Part shown: positions 1 to 5,397 of the stretch, piece by piece | Layout: every line of letters starts with the position of its first letter | Position numbering within the stretch: the first letter of the stretch is position 1 | Source of the DNA: Myxococcales bacterium | GTDB taxonomy: Bacteria; Myxococcota_A; Polyangia; Polyangiales; Polyangiaceae | Length of the DNA stretch: 6,561 bases | Reading direction: 5' to 3' | Assembly: GCA_013298325.1 (NCBI GenBank) | Contig: JAAFHJ010000206.1 | Span: 1-6,561 of the forward strand | Notes under the pieces: generated by a model | What the model was told of the DNA's origin: nothing | The model's input: the letters and a program-made list of their open reading frames with translations, nothing else | The model's database searches: none | Position numbers and translations under genes: made by a program

Positions 1-311
1 TCGCCGGATCGGAGAACGCGCAACACGAGCAGGTGCCTGGGCGGGGATTGCGCGTCGGGTACGAGGCCGTAGACGGCGTGGACGTCGACGACCGGGACGA
101 GGAGCGACCGATGGGCGACGAGGCCGAGGACCGCCGGCGGCGCTTCCGGGAGCGGAAAAAGCCAACGAGTACCAGTCTCTACCTCCGCGCGACGGACGCG
201 TCCGTCCGAGACGGCGCGGAGTTCGATGCGGACGCGCAATACCTCGCGGGCGGCGCCGAGGGGGATCGTGAAGCCGAGATCGCCGACGGTGAACGCGACG
301 ACGCTCGTCAT
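1..311 (-). CDS. CheW-domain chemosensory scaffold protein 2, cut by the left window edge
   Basis: Reading the minus strand from ATG 311..309 gives 103 complete codons with no stop before the window ends, so the gene is 3'-truncated. The residues fit the first half of a CheW fold: an opening strand VVAFTVGDLGFTIPLGAAREVLRV (about residues 4-27, quoted as a pattern with hydrophobic alternation), then FPLPEAPPAVLGLVAHRSLLVP (52-73), VVDVHAVYGL (74-83) and HLLVLRV (93-99). Known CheW proteins link receptors to the CheA P5 domain. The start is set by the ATGA overlap with the stop of the preceding cheW-like gene and by GAGGAG at 314-319. Two oddities are visible. A charged insertion lies at about residues 30-50, and the usual LRG(R/K) turn before the 'vPviDl' strand is replaced by AHRS. 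It is the third gene of a cheA-cheW-cheW operon. It could be a divergent coupling protein or the N-terminus of a larger CheW fusion, because the C-terminus is unseen. Confidence 0.8.
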   Translation of the reverse strand, partial: MTSVVAFTVGDLGFTIPLGAAREVLRVRIELRAVSDGRVRRAEVETGTRWLFPLPEAPPAVLGLVAHRSLLVPVVDVHAVYGLVPDAQSPPRHLLVLRVLRSG

Positions 312-823
312 GGCTCCTCGCGACGCGTCGGGAAGGCGAGCGCCGCCGCCCCCAGCAAAAAGGCAGGCCCCCGCGAGGTGCGGACCAGCTCGGAGGCGCC
401 GGGGACGGCGCGGAGTTCCCGGGAAACGCGCTCGACGCCGACGATGGCATCGACGCCAATCGCAAGCAATTCCTGCTCTTCCCGGCGGTGGCCCCGAGGC
501 GCGCCGAGGCGTGGGTCGTCGCGGCGTTGGGCCACGTGGGCGAGAACAATCGCGCGGCGCTGGGGGGCGATCCAGGGGAGCTCGGGATGGAGGCGACGGA
601 GGCCGAGACGGGCGCCGAGATCGATCAACGTCACCAGACGCCCCCGAAGCAGGAAGAGGCCGCGGATCGACGGATCGACGCGCGGAACGCGTGTGATTGT
701 CGGCGGTTTGACGATCTCCGCCGCTTCGTCGAGGCGGAAGGCCCAGAGCTCCTCTTCGCCGCCGATTCCGCCCAAAAGCGTGCACAGGGCGACTTCGATC
801 GGGGCCGTCATCAAAGGGGTCAC
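308..823 (-). CDS. cheW: CheW-domain chemosensory scaffold protein 1
   Basis: A 171-residue cytoplasmic protein with CheW-family features. W27-AFRLDEAAEIVKPP matches the first strand and the 'v.EI' segment. R54-G-L-F-L-L-R-G-R-L-V-T-L-I-D-L (54-69) is the classic 'iiGvinlRGrivpviDL' block. AIVLAHV (about 91-97) and LLAIGVDAIVGVERV (about 119-133) match the second half. Between these lies an Arg-rich insertion of about 20 residues (98-118), longer than in ordinary CheW. The start is GTG at 823..821, overlapping the TGA of cheA (GTGA). GAGGAG lies five bases upstream (829-834), and a second in-frame ATG at 811 has no such site, so GTG is preferred. The CheW family couples chemoreceptors to CheA and controls its kinase activity. 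Its end overlaps the next cheW-like gene by ATGA. Overall similarity is weaker than for canonical CheW, so it may serve a specialised array. Confidence 0.87.
   Translation of the reverse strand: MTPLMTAPIEVALCTLLGGIGGEEELWAFRLDEAAEIVKPPTITRVPRVDPSIRGLFLLRGRLVTLIDLGARLGLRRLHPELPWIAPQRRAIVLAHVAQRRDDPRLGAPRGHRREEQELLAIGVDAIVGVERVSRELRAVPGASELVRTSRGPAFLLGAAALAFPTRREEP
314..319 (-). promoter_or_regulatory. Shine-Dalgarno site embedded in the end of cheW 1 for cheW 2
   Basis: The minus strand reads GAGGAG, ending two bases before ATG 311. Taking the core as GAGG, the spacing is four bases. The bases also encode the Glu-Glu of the REEP C-terminus of the upstream CheW. With the ATGA overlap, this supports coupled translation and the reality of the truncated gene at the window edge. 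Confidence 0.65.
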
Positions 824-3099
824 AGGCGCTCCTCGAGGGCGAGGGGACTCGGGCGTGGGCGCGCTTCACGGACGAATTCATCAACGACTGCGCCAAGATC
901 GACGACGAGGCCGATCCGATGATCGCCGAGGTCGGTCGCGCCGGCGAGCACACTTCGGGCGCTGCGTAGCGCCGCCGGGAGCGCCTTCACGACGATCCCC
1001 TGTTGGCCGTCGACGCCATCGACGACGATCCCGATGCGTTTCCCAGGAAAATTGGCGACGACGACGAAGCCGGGGCGTAGGCGCTCCCGCAAGGACGGCG
1101 TCCGCGCATCGCCGGCTTCAGGCGCATCAAAGAGCAGTGTGCCGAGAGGGGCGAGCGGGAGGGGGGCGTCCCGGTGGGGGAGTACTTCTTGGATTTCACG
1201 CCCGAATTCGCGCCCCGCTTCGCGCGCCAGCTCGCGCCCCATTTCCCGTACCGGGCTCCGGCGGACGGCGGCGACATCGAGGGGGAAGACCTCCTCCAAG
1301 TTCGCAAGCGGCAGGCAGAAGGTCGTGCCGTCGGCGACGACGACGAGCACCTGCAGGACCGCCAGGGTGATCGGCAGGGTGAGCGTGAATTTGCTGCCGA
1401 TGTCCGGTTCGCTCTCGACCTCCACCGTCCCGCCGAGGGCGGCGATGTTCGTCTTGACGACGTCCATCCCGACGCCGCGCCCGGAGAGGGGGCCCGCCTC
1501 GGCGCGGGTGGTGAAGCCGGGGAGAAAGACCAGGGAAAACGCTTCATTCCGGCCGTAGGTGCGCCCCTCTTCGGGGCTGATGAGCCCGAGCCCGATCGCG
1601 CGCGCGACGAGCGCCTCCGGGTGCATGCCGGCGCCGTCGTCTTCGAGTTCGACGACGACCTGGTTCCCCTTCTGAAAGGCGTTGAGGGCGAGGGTGCCGA
1701 CGACCGGCTTCTGGAGGCGCTCCCGGGTCGCCTTCGCTTCGATGCCGTGATCGACGGCGTTTCGCACGAGGTGGAGGAGCGGCTCGGTGAGCTCCTCGAC
1801 GAGCAATTTGTCGAGTTCGGTCTCGGCGCCGGTCGCCACGAAGGTGACCTGCTTCTCGCTCTCGCGGGCGATCTGGCGGACGGCGCGGGTGAGCCGGTCG
1901 ACGACCTGGGCGAGCGGCACCATGCGCGTGGCGAGAATTCCGCTGCGAATTCGGCCAATATGGCGTTCGAGGGAGCGCCGGAGCCGGGACAGTTCCCCCG
2001 CTTCCCGACGGGTGAGCGGGTTCTGGCGGAGCGAGCTTTCGAGGCGCGCGACGGCGAAGGGGAGGAGCCCGAGTTCGCCGACGACGTCGAGGAGGCCGTC
2101 GATGCGATCGATGGCGACGCGGACCGTCGCCACGCGTTCGAGGGCCTGTTCGTTGCGTTCCCCGGCGCTGCGCCCCTCGCGCCCTTCATCCGCCACCGCG
2201 AGGTGTTTGTCTCCGCCCGGCGAGACGCCCGCGCGCAGAACCCGTGTTTCGCCGGTTTCGGCGGCATCGTCGCGGTCCCGGTCGCGGTCGCGGCCGGCGT
2301 CTTCTGCGGGGGCGGCCGGCGGCGGGAGCGTCTCGTCGCGGCGGCGGACCTCTTCGAGGCGGGCGCCGAGCGGTTCGAGGGCGGCGGCGAGGAGATCGAC
2401 AGGGGCCCGCGAGACGACGAGGATTTCGAGGTCGATCGACAGGAGATCGGCGCCATCCCCCGTCGGCAAATAGGTCACGATTTCGCCAAGATCGATGAGG
2501 CGCGTCTTGAGCTGTTCGATGCCGTCGTCGAGGGTCGCGAGGGCGAACCGCACCTCGGCGCGGAAGAGCCTCTGGCCGGAGGCGACGGCGAGGCGGAGGC
2601 GGTGCTCTTCGTACTCGGTGAGCACGGCGAGGATGTTCGGATCGAGGGCCCAGCTCTCGAGCTTCACGGCGCCGTCGTGATCGCTCTCCGCGCGCCCAAG
2701 GGCGTTTCGGCTGCGGGCGAGGGCGGCGAGCAGGGCGCGGACTTCCGGCTCCGGCTCCGGGAGCCCCGCCTCGATGGCGGCAAGGAGGACGCCGAAGGTT
2801 TCAATGCCGCGAAAGAGCAGGTCCATCGCTTCGCCATCGAGGGGCGTGCGACCGAGGCGGAGGTCCTGGAGGAGCTCTTCGTATTCGTGGGCGAGCGTCC
2901 CGAGGAGGCCCGGTCGGAAGAGGCCGGCGAGCCCCTTCAGCGTGTGGACCGCCCGAAAGACATCGCCGAGGAGGAGCGGGGAGGCATCGCCGCGGCTCCG
3001 CGCTTCGTCGAGGGCGAGGAGGGTGCGCGAGGCGGCGTCAACAATTTCCTGCGCTTCTGCAAGGAATTCGCTCTCAAGGAGGAGCCCCGGCGCAGACAT
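820..3099 (-). CDS. cheA: CheA-type chemosensory histidine kinase
   Basis: A 759-residue soluble kinase that should phosphorylate itself in response to receptors and pass the phosphate to a response regulator. Numbered from ATG 3099: the P1/Hpt domain is about 5-125, with phosphorylatable His52 in AVHTLKGLAG. A P2-like regulator-docking segment is about 175-255. A charged Pro/Asp/Arg linker (256-316) includes RDRDRDRD. P3 dimerisation helices are about 323-411. The P4 ATPase has N box HLVRNAVDHGIE (443-454), G1 DDGAGM (487-492), F region LVFLPGFTT (523-531) and G2 SGRGVGMDVV (539-548). The CheW-like P5 is about 579-736. There is no receiver domain, unlike FrzE-type hybrids. All P4 motifs are intact, so it is expected to be active. 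P5 holds five tandem xRE(hydrophobic) tetrapeptides (617-636). ATG 3099 is preferred because GAGG lies five bases upstream and His52 is close to the family norm (His48 in E. coli). ATG 3126 (His61) is a fair alternative. TTG 3201 would add an unlikely tail. The stop overlaps the cheW start. Confidence 0.96.
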   Translation of the reverse strand: MSAPGLLLESEFLAEAQEIVDAASRTLLALDEARSRGDASPLLLGDVFRAVHTLKGLAGLFRPGLLGTLAHEYEELLQDLRLGRTPLDGEAMDLLFRGIETFGVLLAAIEAGLPEPEPEVRALLAALARSRNALGRAESDHDGAVKLESWALDPNILAVLTEYEEHRLRLAVASGQRLFRAEVRFALATLDDGIEQLKTRLIDLGEIVTYLPTGDGADLLSIDLEILVVSRAPVDLLAAALEPLGARLEEVRRRDETLPPPAAPAEDAGRDRDRDRDDAAETGETRVLRAGVSPGGDKHLAVADEGREGRSAGERNEQALERVATVRVAIDRIDGLLDVVGELGLLPFAVARLESSLRQNPLTRREAGELSRLRRSLERHIGRIRSGILATRMVPLAQVVDRLTRAVRQIARESEKQVTFVATGAETELDKLLVEELTEPLLHLVRNAVDHGIEAKATRERLQKPVVGTLALNAFQKGNQVVVELEDDGAGMHPEALVARAIGLGLISPEEGRTYGRNEAFSLVFLPGFTTRAEAGPLSGRGVGMDVVKTNIAALGGTVEVESEPDIGSKFTLTLPITLAVLQVLVVVADGTTFCLPLANLEEVFPLDVAAVRRSPVREMGRELAREAGREFGREIQEVLPHRDAPLPLAPLGTLLFDAPEAGDARTPSLRERLRPGFVVVANFPGKRIGIVVDGVDGQQGIVVKALPAALRSARSVLAGATDLGDHRIGLVVDLGAVVDEFVREARPRPSPLALEERL
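829..834 (-). promoter_or_regulatory. Shine-Dalgarno site embedded in the end of cheA for cheW
   Basis: The minus strand reads GAGGAG, five bases before the GTG start of the downstream cheW. The same six bases are the two Glu codons of the CheA C-terminus (LEERL). Together with the GTGA stop/start overlap this indicates translational coupling, and it decides the GTG start over the internal ATG at 811. Confidence 0.75.
1192..1251 (-). repeat. Five-copy 12-base tandem repeat inside the cheA P5 domain
   Basis: In the cheA frame these 60 bases encode VREM-GREL-AREA-GREF-GREI. Each unit is four codons, with Arg-Glu at positions two and three and a small or hydrophobic residue on either side. At the DNA level four of the units are close to GGGCGCGAANNN (with GAG, GCG and CGT variants) and the first is more diverged. 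The repeat stays in frame and lies before the segment EVLPHRDAPLPLAPL, which corresponds to the central strand region of the CheW fold. It probably adds a charged helix or loop. Confidence 0.8.
2269..2292 (-). repeat. Short hexamer repeat encoding an Arg-Asp run in the CheA linker
   Basis: Read on the minus strand this is four hexamers, CGCGAC, CGCGAC, CGGGAC and CGCGAC, encoding RDRDRDRD. It sits in the low-complexity linker between the P2-like region and the P3 dimerisation helices. Linkers at this place in CheA are normally flexible and variable, so this is most simply replication-slippage expansion in a region under weak constraint. Confidence 0.75.
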
Positions 3100-3126
3100 G
3101 GCGGCCTCGGTCTCGCGGTCCGTCAT

Positions 3127-3231
3127 GGCCGTTCTGTTCCGGGGCGCTTCGGGGCACTCATCGCTGGCGCACGCTACTCTGCCCGGAAGAAAAACCCCCA
3201 AATCCCGGCAATCCGCTTAGCGTACCTGGCG
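3127..3231. promoter_or_regulatory. Divergent intergenic region between cheA and the cinA-like gene
   Basis: About 105 bases separate ATG 3126 of cheA from ATG 3232 of the cinA-like gene (132 bases if cheA starts at 3099). As the two operons diverge here, promoters for both must lie in or next to this stretch. It holds a local low-complexity, relatively A-rich patch around 3187-3203. I could not recognise a convincing -35/-10 pair, a sigma-54 site or an operator palindrome, so the call rests on gene layout only. Confidence 0.4.
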
Positions 3232-3996
3232 ATGGGAACCGACACTGTCGACGAGATCCGCGCCACCGCCGCGATGCTCGTGATCGGCGACGAATTGCTG
3301 AGCGGCAAGATCGAAGACCGCAACGTCGCGCCGCTCGCGCGCCTCTTGCGCACCCGAGGGATCACGCTGGAACGCGTGGTGTTTCGCGGGGATGACCGCG
3401 CCGGGATCGCCGCCGACGTCCGCGCCCTCGCGGCGACGCACACCTGGGTCTTCACGAGTGGCGGCGTCGGACCGACCCACGACGACGTGACCATCGCCGC
3501 CGTCGCCGACGCGTTTGGCCGCGCCGTCGTGACCGCCCCCGCCATCGCCGAGCAGATCCGCGCCCACTACAAAGAGCGCGTGACCGAGGGGCACCTCCGC
3601 ATGGCCCTCGCCCCGGAAGGGGCCGAATTGGTGACCGGCGGAGGCTCCCGTTGGCCGACGGTCCGCGTGGAAAATTGCTGGGTTCTGCCTGGCGTCCCCG
3701 AGGCGTTCCGCATGAAGCTCGAGGTGCTCTCCGAGGCGCTCCCGAGCTATGGCACCTTCGCCGCCGCCGCCGTCTACACGACCGTCGAGGAGCCGCTGCT
3801 CGTGACGCCCCTCGACGCGATCGTCGCCGCGTTCCCGGAGGTCGCCATCGGCTCGTACCCGAAGTGGTTCGACCCTCGCTACAAGACCAAGATCACCTTC
3901 GACGGCCGCGATCGTGAACGCGTCGACGCCGCCCGCGACGCCTTTGCGGCTCTCCTGCCGGAAGGCACCCTCGTCGACGACGACCCTCCGGCGTGA
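3232..3996 (+). CDS. CinA N-terminal-domain (COG1058, MoCF-like) protein
   Basis: A 254-residue protein matching the stand-alone N-terminal domain of competence/damage-inducible protein CinA, which shares the molybdopterin-binding MoCF fold. Visible motifs are IGDELLSGKIEDRN (18-31), a TSGGVGPTHDD loop (75-85) that is the family hallmark, LPGVPEAF (152-159) and GSYP (207-210). The GSYP element and the C-terminal extension resemble the MoCF-like part of eukaryotic FAD synthase (FLAD1) and short bacterial homologues. The PncC-type nicotinamide-nucleotide amidase domain of full-length CinA is absent. COG1058 domains have been characterised as ADP-ribose pyrophosphatases in some bacteria, so hydrolysis of a dinucleotide cofactor is a reasonable but unproven activity. 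ATG 3232 is chosen because an internal ATG (residue 15) would remove most of the first strand. No clear Shine-Dalgarno sequence precedes it. The gene is divergent from cheA and 33 bases upstream of the SEC-C gene, probably as one operon. Confidence 0.88.
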   Translation: MGTDTVDEIRATAAMLVIGDELLSGKIEDRNVAPLARLLRTRGITLERVVFRGDDRAGIAADVRALAATHTWVFTSGGVGPTHDDVTIAAVADAFGRAVVTAPAIAEQIRAHYKERVTEGHLRMALAPEGAELVTGGGSRWPTVRVENCWVLPGVPEAFRMKLEVLSEALPSYGTFAAAAVYTTVEEPLLVTPLDAIVAAFPEVAIGSYPKWFDPRYKTKITFDGRDRERVDAARDAFAALLPEGTLVDDDPPA

Positions 3997-4029
3997 CAAC
4001 CGGGAGAACCGCTGGTTTCATCGCTCTCG

Positions 4030-5382
4030 ATGGGGCACGACGAACACTTTCTTGAGCGACTCGACCGCGTTACCTACGACCAGACCGAGCTCGCGCTAGC
4101 CCTCTACCGGGACCATTTGGCGGTTCGCCACCTCCTCGACCGGGAGGCGATCCCGGCCGAGGCGCCTCGGGTCGCGATTTCCCTCGCCGACGCCGATCGT
4201 GGCCCCTTCGTCATCGTCGCCCGCGACGGCCACTTTGTGACCTGCCTCGGCGAAGGGATGTCGCCGGGCCCTTGGCCGATCCTGCCGAAAGCGGCCCTCG
4301 AAGGCTCCCTCGAATTCGCGGCGACTTCCCGCTACCGGACGCAGGTGGCTCGCGAAATCGCCCGCCCCGACGAGCGCGATGGCGGCCTGGTGAACCGGAT
4401 TTTCAAGCGGAAGAACCTCCTCTCCCGCGAGGAAATTACCGGTATTTCTGCCTTCGCGCCCCTCTTCGTCGACATCGCCCTCACCGCCGGCCTCCGGTTC
4501 GCGGGCGCGCTCATGCTGCGCGCCTATCGCGGCGGGCGTGAGCTGTCCCGGGACACCGCCGACCTCTATGCGCGCTCCGTTTGGGCCGCCGCCTACGCCA
4601 TGGAACTTGCCGGCACCGTCGACGCGCGCGCGGGGGTCGCCCGCGTGGCGCTTCCGCCCGACGTCACGCTCTCCCTGGCGACGACGATGTTCATCGATGC
4701 CCCCTTCGTCTACCGGGGCGCCTGGGCGGCGGCCCAGCTCGGCACCCGCCTCGTCGACGACTACGCCCGCACCCTCGGGGACCCCGGCAACCAGATTTCG
4801 CGCATCGACGCGACCCTCGCCCTGGTGGCGATCGGTCTCCGCCACCCGGAAGCGCTCCCCGAGATCTCGCGCCTCCTGCGCCGCCTCGCCGACGGCGACG
4901 GGGTCGTCGGCCGTTTCAGCCAGGCGCTCCTGAAACTTGCGGACGACGTCCTCGACAGACCCGACGCGATCCGCGGCTGGGCCGTCGCGCGAGGCCGGGA
5001 GGCCTACCTAGACGCGATCGCCGGGAAGCTTACGCCGAACGACGTCGGCTACGCGGAGCGCGTCGAAGACGTCCCCGAAGACCTCGCCATCACCGCCTTC
5101 CTCCATCTGTCGGCGAGCCATCTCAGCGCCGAGGGATTCCCGCACCTGGTTGCCGGCGCCGCCGTCGTCGCCCAGAGCACCGTCGAGCATTTTCACTACC
5201 CGGAAGCGATCCTGCGGAAGGTGCTCACCCCCTGGGGCGCCCCCGAGGTCTCCGCGCAACTCGCGCTCATCCGCGACGCCTTCGCCCCCCAGGTGCCGGT
5301 GCGAAACGACGCGAAGGTCTCCCGAAACGACCCCTGCCGCTGCGGAAGCGGCAAGAAAGCCAAGCGCTGCTGCCTGCCGTGA
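4030..5382 (+). CDS. Uncharacterised protein with C-terminal SEC-C zinc motif
   Basis: A 450-residue, apparently soluble protein. The only part I recognise with confidence is the C-terminal SEC-C motif at 430-448, VSRNDPCRCGSGKKAKRCC, whose ligands would be Cys436, Cys438, Cys447 and Cys448. In SecA and many unrelated proteins this motif binds zinc and mediates contact with a protein partner such as SecB or the ribosome. The body has an early segment FVIVARDGHFVTCLGEGM (60-77) that looks like a short beta hairpin. It is followed by a mainly helical region (about 140-420) rich in Ala/Leu with conserved-looking polar patches. No signal peptide or clear transmembrane segment is seen. ATG 4030 has no good Shine-Dalgarno nearby. 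GGGAGA at 4002-4007 would fit a CTG start at 4012 instead, adding six residues. The 33-base gap to the cinA-like gene suggests co-transcription. Function is unknown. Confidence 0.85.
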   Translation: MGHDEHFLERLDRVTYDQTELALALYRDHLAVRHLLDREAIPAEAPRVAISLADADRGPFVIVARDGHFVTCLGEGMSPGPWPILPKAALEGSLEFAATSRYRTQVAREIARPDERDGGLVNRIFKRKNLLSREEITGISAFAPLFVDIALTAGLRFAGALMLRAYRGGRELSRDTADLYARSVWAAAYAMELAGTVDARAGVARVALPPDVTLSLATTMFIDAPFVYRGAWAAAQLGTRLVDDYARTLGDPGNQISRIDATLALVAIGLRHPEALPEISRLLRRLADGDGVVGRFSQALLKLADDVLDRPDAIRGWAVARGREAYLDAIAGKLTPNDVGYAERVEDVPEDLAITAFLHLSASHLSAEGFPHLVAGAAVVAQSTVEHFHYPEAILRKVLTPWGAPEVSAQLALIRDAFAPQVPVRNDAKVSRNDPCRCGSGKKAKRCCLP

Positions 5383-5397
5383 GGCCGGACTCGAGAA

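Noticed and set aside
33..1370. Plus-strand open frame of 445 codons over the cheW genes and the end of cheA.
   Set aside because: Arg/Pro/Ser-rich shadow of the CheW and CheA frames on the minus strand, which show clear family motifs.
2269..2292. Repeated hexamers as a possible CRISPR or binding-site array.
   Set aside because: Only 24 bases, no spacers, fully explained as an in-frame Arg-Asp run in the CheA linker.
987..2456. Minus-strand 489-codon frame inside cheA.
   Set aside because: A Ser/Arg/Pro-rich out-of-frame shadow of cheA, in which the ATPase motifs are all intact in the main frame. There is no sign of a frameshift.
3165..3180. CTGGCGCACGCTACTC as a possible sigma-54 promoter for the cinA-like gene.
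   Set aside because: It lacks the TTGC element at the right spacing after a GG/GC pair, so it does not meet the consensus.
1174..3231. A plus-strand open frame of nearly 690 codons antisense to cheA that continues in frame into the cinA-like gene.
   Set aside because: It is codon-aligned with cheA on the other strand. A stop would need TTA, CTA or TCA codons in cheA, which are rare at this GC content, so the frame stays open by composition. The translation is a charged low-complexity sequence without domains, and real homology begins only at 3232.
3217..3999. Minus-strand 260-codon frame antisense to the cinA-like gene.
   Set aside because: Gly/Arg/Asp-rich antisense shadow. The plus strand holds the COG1058 motifs.
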